Shown piece by piece: positions 17,814 to 26,063 of a stretch of 64,000 bases of DNA. The notes under the pieces are model-generated. The model was not told the DNA's origin. It saw nothing but the letters and a program-made list of their open reading frames with translations, and searched no databases. Each line of letters opens with the position of its first letter. The stretch's first letter is position 1. The stretch is from Conexibacter sp. S30A1 (lineage in GTDB: Bacteria > Actinomycetota > Thermoleophilia > Solirubrobacterales > Solirubrobacteraceae). The position numbers were made by a program, and so were the translations under genes. The DNA lies in contig NZ_CP097127.1 of assembly GCF_023330665.1 (NCBI RefSeq), forward strand, positions 2,914,001-2,978,000, given 5' to 3'.

Positions 17814-19711
17814 GGGAGCACCTCGATGGCCACCGCTCGGCCCGCCGCCGGGGGCCGCGCCACGCCCCCGGCGGCGCCGGAGCGCTCGAGCCGCTCGCGC
17901 TCCTGCGCCTCGGACTGCGCCAGCACCTCGACATACAGCGGTGATTTGGCCATCAGCTCGGCGTGCGTGCCGTCGGCGACGATCCGCCCGGCGTCGAGCA
18001 GCACCACCCGGTCGGCGAGCGCGATCGTGGACAGCCGGTGGGCGACGATCAGCGTCGTGCGCCCCTGCATCAGGGTGCGCAGCGCCTCGTGGATCTCCTG
18101 CTCGACCTGCACGTCAACGGCGCTTGTGGCATCGTCGAGCACGAGGATCGGCGGGTTGACAAGCAGCGTGCGGGCGATCGCGATGCGCTGGCGCTGTCCG
18201 CCCGAAAGCGTGTAGCCACGCTCGCCGACGACCGTGTCATACCCGTCTGGCAGCGCCAGGATGAAGCGCTCGGCGCCGGCGGCGCGGGCCGCCTGGCGGA
18301 CCTCCTCGAGGCTCGCGTCGGGGCGCCCGTAGGCGATGTTCTCGCGGATCGAGGCGGAGAACAGGAAGGGCTCGTCGAGCACCACGCCGACCTGGTGGCG
18401 CAGGCTCGTGAGCGTCAGCGCGCGCACGTCGTGGCCATCGACCTTGACGGCACCGGCGTCGACGTCGTAGAACCGGGAGAGCAGGCGTGCGACCGTGCTC
18501 TTGCCGCTCGCGGTGCGCCCGACCATCGCCACCGTCTCGCCGGGCTCAAGGCGCAGGTTGAAGTCCTCGAGCACGGCCGGGCCGCCGTCGGTGTAGGCGA
18601 AGCGCACGTGCTCGAAGGCGATCGCGCCGCGGGCGTCCAGGAGGTCGACGGCCAGCGGGCCGTCGACGACGCTCGGCTGCTCATCCAGCACCTCGTAGAT
18701 GCGGACCGCCGAGGCGGCGGCGCGCTGGCTCAGCATCACCAGCATGCCGAGCATCTGGAAGGGCGCCTGCAGCATCACGATGTAGAGGCTGAAGGCGAGG
18801 ATCGCGCCGTCTGAGAGGTGGTGGTGGATCACCAGGTAGCCGCCCCACAGAAGGATCGCGGCGAGCCCGAGCTGGGGCAGGTTCTGGACCAGCGGCGTGA
18901 AGCGCGCGCGGATGTCGGCGTCCTTGATGTAGGCCCAGCGCACGCGCCGCGCGGCGCCCTGCAGCTTGTGCAGCTCGCGCTGCTCGCCGACAAAGGACTT
19001 GACCACGCGCACGCCGCTGACGTTCTCATCGACGGTCATCGCGATCTCGGCCAGCCGCGCCTGGATCAGCCAGGAGACCGGGAAGATGCTTTTGCGCATG
19101 CGCAGGCCCATGAGGAAGACCAGTGGGAGCGTGGCGAGCGCCACGAACGCCAGCGGCACGTTGATCGTGAGCATGTAGGCGAAGGCGACCACGGCGATCG
19201 AGCACTGCACGAGGATGCTCGGGCCGAAGATCAGGTAGCGCTGCACCGAGCGGATGTCGGAGTTGGCGCGCGAGATCAGCTGGCCGGACTGGACGCGGTC
19301 GTAGAACTGGAAGTCAAGCCGCGTCAGGTGCGTGTAGATGATGTTGCGCAGGTCGGCCTCGATCGCGTAGGCGGTGCGCATCAGCAGCAGGCGCGAGAGG
19401 TAGGCGGTCAGGCCCGCGGCGACCGCCAGCGCGAAGACGATCCGCACGTAGTGGGCAAGCGGCGTGGTGTGTCTCACAACCGCATGGTTGATTGCCCCGT
19501 TGAGCAGGCTCGGGATCTGCACCTGCAAAAGCAGCGAGACGAAGGAGAGCACGAGCGCCGAGATCAGCATGCGCCGGTGCGCGAGCACGATCGGCAGCGC
19601 GCGGCGGAGCCAGCTCTTGCGCCGGTCGGTGTCGATCCAGGCGCGCGGCGGCGCGTAGCGGGAGGGCTCGGGTGCGGGGGCGAGACGGCCTGTTGGGGCG
19701 AGGGCGCTCAA
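17810..19711 (-). CDS. ABC exporter half-transporter, subunit with degenerate Walker B
   Basis: The 633-residue fused protein has six membrane helices (about 45-330) and a C-terminal ATPase domain with Walker A GRTASGKST and consensus signature LSGGQRQ. Walker B reads LDDATS, so the catalytic Glu is replaced by Asp. In heterodimeric exporters the subunit lacking the Glu pairs with a partner whose signature is degenerate, exactly as in the 645-residue neighbour. It overlaps both the upstream MarR gene and the downstream ABC gene by 4 bases, making a tightly coupled three-gene operon. Confidence 0.93.
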   Translation of the reverse strand: MSALAPTGRLAPAPEPSRYAPPRAWIDTDRRKSWLRRALPIVLAHRRMLISALVLSFVSLLLQVQIPSLLNGAINHAVVRHTTPLAHYVRIVFALAVAAGLTAYLSRLLLMRTAYAIEADLRNIIYTHLTRLDFQFYDRVQSGQLISRANSDIRSVQRYLIFGPSILVQCSIAVVAFAYMLTINVPLAFVALATLPLVFLMGLRMRKSIFPVSWLIQARLAEIAMTVDENVSGVRVVKSFVGEQRELHKLQGAARRVRWAYIKDADIRARFTPLVQNLPQLGLAAILLWGGYLVIHHHLSDGAILAFSLYIVMLQAPFQMLGMLVMLSQRAAASAVRIYEVLDEQPSVVDGPLAVDLLDARGAIAFEHVRFAYTDGGPAVLEDFNLRLEPGETVAMVGRTASGKSTVARLLSRFYDVDAGAVKVDGHDVRALTLTSLRHQVGVVLDEPFLFSASIRENIAYGRPDASLEEVRQAARAAGAERFILALPDGYDTVVGERGYTLSGGQRQRIAIARTLLVNPPILVLDDATSAVDVQVEQEIHEALRTLMQGRTTLIVAHRLSTIALADRVVLLDAGRIVADGTHAELMAKSPLYVEVLAQSEAQERERLERSGAAGGVARPPAAGRAVAIEVLP

Positions 19712-20124
19712 CGCGGCAGCTCCTCGAGCAGCTGGCCGATCCGCTCGAGCCGTTCCTCCACGGCCGCGTCGGCGCGCGCGAGCAGCGCCCGGCCGGCGTC
19801 GGTCAGCCCGACGTCGATGCGACGGCGGTCACAGCTTGCGTGCTCGCGGTGCACCAGGCCGCGGGCGACCAGGCCGTCGACCACGCCGGTGATGCTGGGG
19901 CGGCTGACCGCGAGCTTCTCGGCCAGGCGTGAGGCGGCCTCCTGGCCCTCGCCGAGGGTGGCCAGCACGCGATACTGGGAGAGCGAGAGGTCGGTGGTGG
20001 CAACGGCGCGCTCGACGATGCGGGCGATGTGCGCGAGCGTGTGGCCGGGGTGGGCGGGGGTGTTGTGCGTGGGGGGCGGTTCGGTTTGCGCCGTCTGTGC
20101 GGGGAGGGATAATTCGGGAGCCAC
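19708..20124 (-). CDS. MarR-family regulator of the ABC exporter operon
   Basis: The 138-residue protein has a winged HTH: LSQYRVLATLGEG, then SRLAEKLAVSRPSITGVVDG as recognition region and the wing HASCDRRRIDVGLTDAG. It starts with GTG at 20124, with an imperfect GGTT-N4-AACC dyad 8-19 bases upstream. That suggests autoregulation and control of the two ABC genes with which it overlaps. The ligand is unknown. Confidence 0.88.
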   Translation of the reverse strand: MAPELSLPAQTAQTEPPPTHNTPAHPGHTLAHIARIVERAVATTDLSLSQYRVLATLGEGQEAASRLAEKLAVSRPSITGVVDGLVARGLVHREHASCDRRRIDVGLTDAGRALLARADAAVEERLERIGQLLEELPR

Positions 20125-20131
20125 ACAGTTA

Positions 20132-20143
20132 GGTTAGCGAACC
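20132..20143. promoter_or_regulatory. Candidate MarR operator upstream of the ABC operon
   Basis: The 12-mer GGTTAGCGAACC forms a dyad with 4-base arms directly before the MarR GTG. On the minus strand TAACCT sits 7 bases before the start, so a -10 element and leaderless transcript are possible. The site would let the regulator block its own promoter. Confidence 0.4.
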
Positions 20144-20188
20144 ACTTTTGCCCTCCCGGCGAGCGCGCCGTGCGGGCGCGCCTGGCGC

Positions 20189-20653
20189 TCAGTCGGCTTC
20201 TGTGAGCCGCTTGAGCAGCTCCACCGCCTGCTGCAGGGTGCGCTGCTCCTCATCGCTGAGGCGCGCGATCGCCTCGCCGAGCCAGCCCTCGCGGGCGGCG
20301 CGGTCGGCCTCCACGGCGGCCCGGCCCCGGGTGGTGATCGCGACCTGCGTGCGCCTGGCGTCGCTTGCGTCGGCGCGGCGCTGCACCAGGCCCTCGGCCT
20401 CCAGCTCGCAGATCGTCTGGCTCATCGACTGCGGTCGCACCGACTCGTACGCGGCCAGCGCGCCGATGCTCTGCTCGCCCTCGCGGTCCAGGCGGCCGAG
20501 CACCGCGGCCTGCGTCAGCGGGAAGCGGTGCACGCCGCGCAAACGCCGCATCAAGCGTCCGAGGACGATCCGTAGCTCGGTCGGCAGGCGCTCGGCGACC
20601 ATGTGGTCCTGTGGAGTGGCTGCGGTTGGGTGTGCCGGGGCGGGCATTGTCAT
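20189..20653 (-). CDS. MarR-family regulator, divergent from DHA2 exporter
   Basis: The 154-residue MarR protein has an HTH core LTQAAVLGRLDREGEQSIGA, recognition stretch VRPQSMSQTICELEAEGLV and wing SDARRTQVAITTRGR. It is transcribed away from the MFS exporter at 20720 with a 66-base gap that contains a palindromic element. This is the classic layout in which the regulator represses both itself and the exporter until the exported compound binds. The start is ATG at 20653 or 20647. Confidence 0.88.
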   Translation of the reverse strand: MTMPAPAHPTAATPQDHMVAERLPTELRIVLGRLMRRLRGVHRFPLTQAAVLGRLDREGEQSIGALAAYESVRPQSMSQTICELEAEGLVQRRADASDARRTQVAITTRGRAAVEADRAAREGWLGEAIARLSDEEQRTLQQAVELLKRLTEAD

Positions 20654-20679
20654 TGCTGAGGATACGGGATCTAAGGGCT

Positions 20680-20717
20680 ACGTAAATCATATCTGCAGGT
20701 AGCCTGTATATTTACGT
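20680..20717. promoter_or_regulatory. Inverted repeat operator candidate between marR and DHA2 exporter
   Basis: Perfect 8-base arms ACGTAAAT (20680-20687) and ATTTACGT (20710-20717) are separated by 22 bases and lie in the only AT-rich stretch of this divergent gap. The right arm overlaps the putative -10 element of the exporter. Binding by the divergent MarR protein is the simplest explanation. Confidence 0.6.
20707..20712 (+). promoter_or_regulatory. -10 element of a probably leaderless exporter transcript
   Basis: TATATT ends 7 bases before the exporter ATG (20720) and no Shine-Dalgarno sequence is present. This predicts transcription starting at or next to the A of the ATG. Confidence 0.5.
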
Positions 20718-20719
20718 CG

Positions 20720-22516
20720 ATGCTTCGTTGGCTGTCATCGAACAGACGCACCGACGGGCCGGTGCCGGGCAACTACAAGTGGATCGCGCTGTCCAACACC
20801 ACGCTGGCGGTGCTTTTGGCGACGCTCGACGGCTCGATCACGATCATCGCGATGCCCGACATCTTCCGGGGCATCCACCTGAACCCGCTGCAACCGGGCA
20901 ACAGCTTCTACCTGCTGTGGATGGTGCTCGGCTACCTGATCGTCTCGAGCGTGCTGGTCGTCAGCCTCGGACGCCTCGGCGACATGTTCGGCCGCGTGAA
21001 GATCTACAACCTCGGCTTCGTGGTCTACACGGTCGCGTCGCTGCTGCTGACGATCGACTGGATGACCGGCGCGGCCGGCGCCACCTACCTGGTCGTGCTG
21101 CGCCTCTTCCAGGGGGTCGGCGGAGCCTTCCTGCTGGCCAACGCGGCGGCGATCGTGACCGACGCCTTCCCCTCAAATCAGCGCGGCATGGCGCTCGGGA
21201 TCAACAACATCGTCGGCGTCAGCGGCATGTTCGTCGGGCTCGTGCTGGGCGGGTTGCTGGCGCCGATTGACTGGCGCCTGGTCTTTTTGATCTCGGTCCC
21301 GGTCGGGCTGTTCGGCACCGTTTGGGCGTACCTGAACCTGCGCGAGTTGGGGCGCACGCAACGCGGCGCGAGGATCGACTGGGCTGGCAACGTCACCTTC
21401 GCGCTCGGGCTGATCCTGATCATGGTCTCGATCACCTACGGGATCCGGCCCTACGGCTCGGACGCGATGGGCTGGACCAGCCCACGGGTGCTCGCGCTGG
21501 CCGGCTCAGGCGTGCTGTGCCTGGTCGCGTTCCTGATGATTGAGCTGCGCGCCGAGGACCCGATGTTTCGCCTGTCGCTTTTGCGCATCCGCGCCTTCAG
21601 CGCCGGCACGATATCCACCTTCCTCTCGGCGATCGCGCGTGGCGGCCTGATGTTCATGCTGATCATCTGGCTGCAGGGGATCTGGCTGCCCGAGCACGGC
21701 GTGAGCTTCACCAGCACGCCGCTGCAGGCGGGGCTGGCGATGCTGCCGTTGACGATCGGCATGCTATTCGCGGGCCCGCTCTCCGGCATGCTCTCGGATC
21801 GCTACGGCGCGCGCGGCTTTGCCACCGGCGGGATGCTCGCCACGGCGGGCACGTTCGTCTGGCTGTGGCTTTTGCCGATCGACTTCAACTATCTGGAGTT
21901 CGCGGGCGCGCTCCTGCTGATGGGCGTCTCACTCGGTATGTTCGCCTCCCCCAACCGCGCCGCGGTGATGAACAGCCTGCCGCCCGAGGACCGCGGCGCC
22001 GGCGGCGCGATGAACCAGACCTTCCAGAACAGCGCCCAGGTGCTTTCGGTCGGCATCTTCTTCTCGCTGATGATCGCCGGCCTGGCCGCGAACCTGCCGC
22101 ACACGCTGACCGCGGGCCTGAGGGCCCACGGCATACCACTCGCCAAGGCCACGGCGATCGGCCACGTGCCGGCGGTGTCGGTGCTGTTCTCCGCCTTCCT
22201 CGGCTACAACCCGGCGCGCAGCCTGCTCGGTGCCGGTGTGCTGCGCCACCTGACCACCCACAACGCCGCGGCCCTGACCGGTCGCTCCTTCTTCCCGGCG
22301 CTGATCGCCGGGCCCTTCCGCGACGGCCTGCACACCGCCTTCGTGTTCGCGATCGTCGCCTGTCTGATCGCCGCGGTCACCTCCGCCATGCGCGGCGGCA
22401 TATACCACCACGGCGACCAGGCGCAGGCCGCCGACGGTCCCGCCGGCGAGGGCGAGCGGCACCCCGGCGCCCCGGCCGGCCTGGAGCTGGACGCCACTCC
22501 CGCCGGGCGCGCATAG
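20720..22516 (+). CDS. DHA2-family (14-helix) drug:H+ antiporter
   Basis: The 598-residue MFS protein has the DHA2 first-helix motif LDGSITIIAMPDI, motif A GRLGDMFGRVKIY and the antiporter-type stretch GALLSPIDWR-like region LLAPIDWRLVFLISVP. About 14 hydrophobic segments are visible, plus a hydrophilic C-terminal tail of about 40 residues. It likely expels toxic organic compounds using the proton gradient. The divergent MarR gene and the shared palindrome indicate substrate-induced control. Confidence 0.9.
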   Translation: MLRWLSSNRRTDGPVPGNYKWIALSNTTLAVLLATLDGSITIIAMPDIFRGIHLNPLQPGNSFYLLWMVLGYLIVSSVLVVSLGRLGDMFGRVKIYNLGFVVYTVASLLLTIDWMTGAAGATYLVVLRLFQGVGGAFLLANAAAIVTDAFPSNQRGMALGINNIVGVSGMFVGLVLGGLLAPIDWRLVFLISVPVGLFGTVWAYLNLRELGRTQRGARIDWAGNVTFALGLILIMVSITYGIRPYGSDAMGWTSPRVLALAGSGVLCLVAFLMIELRAEDPMFRLSLLRIRAFSAGTISTFLSAIARGGLMFMLIIWLQGIWLPEHGVSFTSTPLQAGLAMLPLTIGMLFAGPLSGMLSDRYGARGFATGGMLATAGTFVWLWLLPIDFNYLEFAGALLLMGVSLGMFASPNRAAVMNSLPPEDRGAGGAMNQTFQNSAQVLSVGIFFSLMIAGLAANLPHTLTAGLRAHGIPLAKATAIGHVPAVSVLFSAFLGYNPARSLLGAGVLRHLTTHNAAALTGRSFFPALIAGPFRDGLHTAFVFAIVACLIAAVTSAMRGGIYHHGDQAQAADGPAGEGERHPGAPAGLELDATPAGRA

Positions 22517-22537
22517 CCCGCCGCGCTCATGGCGGGC
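22516..22537 (+). terminator. Hairpin at the end of the DHA2 exporter gene
   Basis: A 7-bp stem GCCCGCC/GGCGGGC with an 8-base loop begins at the last base of the stop codon. It lies at the expected place for transcription termination. The remaining bases to the next gene (22538-22774) show no recognisable feature. Confidence 0.5.
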
Positions 22538-22774
22538 CGCCGGCGCTTCGAGCACGAGCGGCTTGCAAGGAGAGACGGCGTGCGTGTCAGAACAGCATTT
22601 CCAGGCTTCTGTGCCCGTCCGATGTCTGGGTCCACAACGTTCGGTTGAGCCGGCCGGATGCTCGTAGGGGTCGCCTTGAAGCGCCGCCGGCTGGTTGTCA
22701 GCGGTGCGGGTATGCGACTCGAGTGGCTGGTCGGCGCACACTGGGCCGCGCGAACCGGCCGTTAAGCTCGTCGC

Positions 22775-23992
22775 ATGCGCAGAGGGGTACCACGGCCACT
22801 GCCGCCCTGGGCCCGAGTGGCCGGTCTCATGTTCGGGGTGGGGTGGGGCGCGAACCAGTTCTCCCCGCTGCTGCTCGCCTACCAGATCCATCGGGGCGTC
22901 TCGGAGACGACTGCGGACGCGCTGTTTGGTGTCTACGCGCTCGGTCTGATCCCGGCGCTGCTGATCGTCGGGCCGATTTCCGACCGCCGTGGTCGTCGAA
23001 CCAGTGTCCTCGCCGCTGGGGTCGTTTCGCTGCTCGCCTCGCTGGCCCTGATCGCGGGGAACCATGCGCTCGGGCTGCTCTACCTCGGCCGCTTCCTCGC
23101 CGGCCTGGCGAGCGGCGCCGCGTTCGCGGCCGGGACCGCCTGGGTCAAGGAGCTCTCCGGGCCGCCGCACGACCCGGCCGCGGGTGAGCAGGCTGGCGCT
23201 CGCCGCTCTGCGATCGCGCTGTCAGCCGGCTTCGGTCTTGGCCCGCTCGTGGCCGGTCTGATCGCCCAATGGGCTCCGGACCCTCTGAGCGCGGCCTACC
23301 TGCCCCACCTGGTCGTGATCGCCCTAGCGCTCGCGGTCGTGCTGACCGCCCCCGAGACGGTCGGCGACGCGGACGGTGGCCGCAGGCCGAGCGTCCCGGC
23401 GAGCGTCCGCCACATGCGCTTCCGGCTGATCGTGGCGCCGATTGCGCCCTGGGTCTTTCTCGCTCCGTCGGTCTCCTTCGCGGTGCTCCCCGGCCTGGTG
23501 ACGCATTCAACGGCGGGCTTTCGCGTCGGCTTCGCCGCCCTGATCGCGGGCGTAACCCTCGGCGTCGGCATCCTCATCCAGCCCGTGGCCCGGCGGCTTG
23601 ACGGGACCCCTGGGGTCCGTGGCGTGGTGGCCGGCCTGGCGGCGATCAGCGCGGCGCTGCTGCTCGGCGCCCTCGCCGCGAACACGCATGAGTGGCTGCT
23701 TGTGGTTCCCGCCGCGATCCTGTTCGGTGCCGGGTACGGGCTCTGCCTCGTCTCCGGCCTGCTCGAGGTACAGAGGCTCGCACCCCCAGACGAGCTCGCC
23801 TCGATCACGGCCATCTTCTACGCGCTGACTTACCTCGGCTTCGCCGCACCGATCGTGCTCGCCGAACTCGAGCGTTTCGCCGTGGCGGCGACGCTGCTGC
23901 TCGGTGCCATAGCGCTCGCGATGCTCACCGCCCTGACGGCGATCGTGGCTCAGGCCCGCTATCCGGCGGTGGCTGCGCGCTCGCTGACTTGA
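22775..23992 (+). CDS. MFS transporter, 12-helix
   Basis: The 405-residue membrane protein has twelve hydrophobic segments and motif A as GPISDRRGRRTSVL. The helix-4 arginine region GRFLAGLASGAAFAAGTAWV fits sugar/drug MFS exporters. A longer loop in the middle (about 125-145) carries charged residues. The ATG at 22775 begins directly before the first helix. It has no regulator beside it and the substrate cannot be predicted. A hairpin lies just after its stop. Confidence 0.82.
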   Translation: MRRGVPRPLPPWARVAGLMFGVGWGANQFSPLLLAYQIHRGVSETTADALFGVYALGLIPALLIVGPISDRRGRRTSVLAAGVVSLLASLALIAGNHALGLLYLGRFLAGLASGAAFAAGTAWVKELSGPPHDPAAGEQAGARRSAIALSAGFGLGPLVAGLIAQWAPDPLSAAYLPHLVVIALALAVVLTAPETVGDADGGRRPSVPASVRHMRFRLIVAPIAPWVFLAPSVSFAVLPGLVTHSTAGFRVGFAALIAGVTLGVGILIQPVARRLDGTPGVRGVVAGLAAISAALLLGALAANTHEWLLVVPAAILFGAGYGLCLVSGLLEVQRLAPPDELASITAIFYALTYLGFAAPIVLAELERFAVAATLLLGAIALAMLTALTAIVAQARYPAVAARSLT

Positions 23993-23993
23993 T

Positions 23994-24013
23994 CCCGGCG
24001 GGCTGCCGCCGGG
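23994..24013 (+). terminator. Hairpin after the 12-helix MFS gene
   Basis: A perfect 8-bp stem CCCGGCGG/CCGCCGGG with loop GCTG begins two bases after the stop codon. It probably ends the transporter transcript. Confidence 0.6.
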
Positions 24014-24091
24014 CGGAGCGGCCACGCCGACGGTCAGCTTGCGCCACGGCGGCAGAGGCCGGAGCACCCCGTTTGATCTACGCTGGCGCGC

Positions 24092-25066
24092 ATGCGTTAC
24101 CCGGGCGAGTGGGAGCCGCACGAGCGGACGATCATGGGCTGGCCATGCCGCGCCGAGCTCTGGGGGCCGACGCTCGAGCGCGCGCGGGCCGACTATGCCG
24201 AGGTCGCCAACGCGATCGCCGACTTCGAGGACGTCACCATGATCGCCGGCTCGGCGCAGGACGCGCGCGCCGCCCGCGGTGCGTGCACCGGCAGGGTCGC
24301 GGTCGTGCAGCTGCCGATCGATGACTCGTGGCTGCGCGACTCAGGCCCGATCTACGTGGTGGACGACCAGGGCGGCAGGCTGGCGGTGCACTTTCGCTTC
24401 AACGCCTGGGGCGAGAAGTTCACGCCCTGGGAGCAAGACGCCGCCGTGGGCGCGCTGATCGCCCGCGAGCTCGGTGATGAGGTCGTGGAGGCGCCGCTCG
24501 TGCTTGAGGGCGGCTCGGTGCTGAGCGACGGCGCCGGCACGATCATCACCACCGAGCAGTGCCTGCTTGCAAAAAACCGCAATCCGTCGCTGTCACAGGC
24601 GGCGATCGAGGAGCTGCTGGCAGAGCACCTGGGCGCGCAGCGGGTCGTCTGGCTCGGCCAGGGGCTGGTGGAGGATCGTGACACCGACGGTCACGTCGAC
24701 CTGATCGCGGCCGTGACACCCGACCGGCGCGTGCTCGTGCAGACGGCCCCGCCCGGGAACGTCAATCACGAGCGCCTGGCCGAGAACGTCGAGCGTCTGC
24801 ACGCGGCCGGCTATGAGACGGTCGAGCTGCCCGTGCTTCCCTACCGGGAGGTGGCGGGTGAGCGGGTCGTCGTCGGGTATCTCAACCTGTATGTGTGCAA
24901 TGGTGCGGTGATCGTGCCGGTGAGCGGCGATGAGTTCGATGAGGAGGCGCTTGCGATCATCGGCGGGGTCTTCCCCGGTCGTTCGGTCGTGCCGGTGCCG
25001 GGCGCGACGCTCGCCTACGGTGGCGGCGGTCCGCACTGCATAACCCAGCAGGTGCCCGCGGTCTGA
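24092..25066 (+). CDS. aguA: Agmatine deiminase
   Basis: The 324-residue member of the peptidyl-arginine-deiminase superfamily hydrolyses agmatine to N-carbamoylputrescine and ammonia. Family landmarks are GEWEPHERTIMGWP at the start, DSWLRDSGPIYV, LEGGSVLSDG, the DTDGHVD active-site block and the nucleophile C316 in GGPHCITQQ. It is followed after 9 bases by the amidase for the next step, so the pair converts agmatine to putrescine. No arginine decarboxylase is present in the window, so agmatine must be made elsewhere or taken up. Confidence 0.95.
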   Translation: MRYPGEWEPHERTIMGWPCRAELWGPTLERARADYAEVANAIADFEDVTMIAGSAQDARAARGACTGRVAVVQLPIDDSWLRDSGPIYVVDDQGGRLAVHFRFNAWGEKFTPWEQDAAVGALIARELGDEVVEAPLVLEGGSVLSDGAGTIITTEQCLLAKNRNPSLSQAAIEELLAEHLGAQRVVWLGQGLVEDRDTDGHVDLIAAVTPDRRVLVQTAPPGNVNHERLAENVERLHAAGYETVELPVLPYREVAGERVVVGYLNLYVCNGAVIVPVSGDEFDEEALAIIGGVFPGRSVVPVPGATLAYGGGGPHCITQQVPAV

Positions 25067-25075
25067 GGAGAGAAG

Positions 25076-26020
25076 ATGACTGACTATGTCCTGAAGATCA
25101 GTGACACCGTCCCCGACTCGCCGGCGCGCACGCGCCCGCCGGAACGGGAGCCGTTGCGGCTGGGCCTGGTTCAGCAGCGCTGGCACCCGGACGCCGCCGT
25201 GCTTGAGCAGATGCTGACCGAGGGGATCGCGCTGGCAGCCGACCACGGCGCCCGTATCGTGTGCCTGCAGGAGCTGACGCTCTCACCGTATTTTGCGGTG
25301 ACACCCGAGGGTGCGGCGGCGCTTGATGTCGCGCCCGAGTCACTCGAGGATGGCCAGACTGTCAGCTTCGCCAGGCGGGCGGCCGCACAGACCGGCGCCT
25401 ATGTGCACGCGTCGCTGTATGAGCGGGCCGAAGGTGGCGATGGTCTCGGTTACAACACCGCGATCCTTGTCTCGCCGGCTGGTGAGCTCGTGCAGCGCAC
25501 CCGCAAGCTGCACATCCCCGTCACCGCCGGCTACTACGAGGACAAGTACTTCCGGCCCGGGCCGGCTGCTGGTGACGGTGACGCGTTTCCGGTCGTGGCG
25601 CTGCCCGAGCTCGGCGCGCGCCTGGGGCTTCCGACCTGCTGGGACCAGTGGTTTCCCGAGCTCGCGCGCGCCTACTCGCTGGCGGGCGCGGAGGTGCTCG
25701 TCTACCCGACCGCGATCGGCTCAGAGCCCGACCATCCCGGCTTTGACACCGAGCCGCTGTGGCAGCAGGTGATCGTCGCCAACGGGATCGCCAACGGCAC
25801 GTTCATGGTGGCGGTCAACCGCTTTGGCGTGGAGGGGCCGCTCACCTTCTATGGCTCGAGCTTCATCTCAGACCCTTACGGGCGGATCTTGGTGCAGGCG
25901 CCGCGTGACCGTCCGGCGGTGCTGGTCGCCGACCTCGACCTGGATCAGCGCCGCGACTGGCTCGAGCTGTTCCCGTTCCTCACCACCCGCCGTCCGGACG
26001 CGTACGGGGTGCTGACCTAG
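25076..26020 (+). CDS. aguB: N-carbamoylputrescine amidase (nitrilase superfamily)
   Basis: The 314-residue carbon-nitrogen hydrolase has the Glu-Lys-Cys triad at E66 (LQELTLSPYF), K144 (TRKLHIPV) and C188 (PTCWDQWFPE). It releases putrescine, CO2 and ammonia from N-carbamoylputrescine. The motif CWDQWFPE and a preceding agmatine deiminase gene are diagnostic. GGAGAG lies 6-11 bases before the ATG. It has an N-terminal extension of about 25 residues compared with most AguB proteins. Confidence 0.95.
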   Translation: MTDYVLKISDTVPDSPARTRPPEREPLRLGLVQQRWHPDAAVLEQMLTEGIALAADHGARIVCLQELTLSPYFAVTPEGAAALDVAPESLEDGQTVSFARRAAAQTGAYVHASLYERAEGGDGLGYNTAILVSPAGELVQRTRKLHIPVTAGYYEDKYFRPGPAAGDGDAFPVVALPELGARLGLPTCWDQWFPELARAYSLAGAEVLVYPTAIGSEPDHPGFDTEPLWQQVIVANGIANGTFMVAVNRFGVEGPLTFYGSSFISDPYGRILVQAPRDRPAVLVADLDLDQRRDWLELFPFLTTRRPDAYGVLT

Positions 26021-26023
26021 CAA

Positions 26024-26057
26024 GGTGGGTGGGCCGGGACGCACGCCCCGACCCACC
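26024..26057. terminator. Bidirectional terminator between aguB and mmsA
   Basis: Arms GGTGGGT and ACCCACC enclose a further G/C-rich inner pairing. It lies between two convergent genes, 4 bases after one stop and 7 bases before the other. Confidence 0.6.
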
Positions 26058-26063
26058 GGCCGC

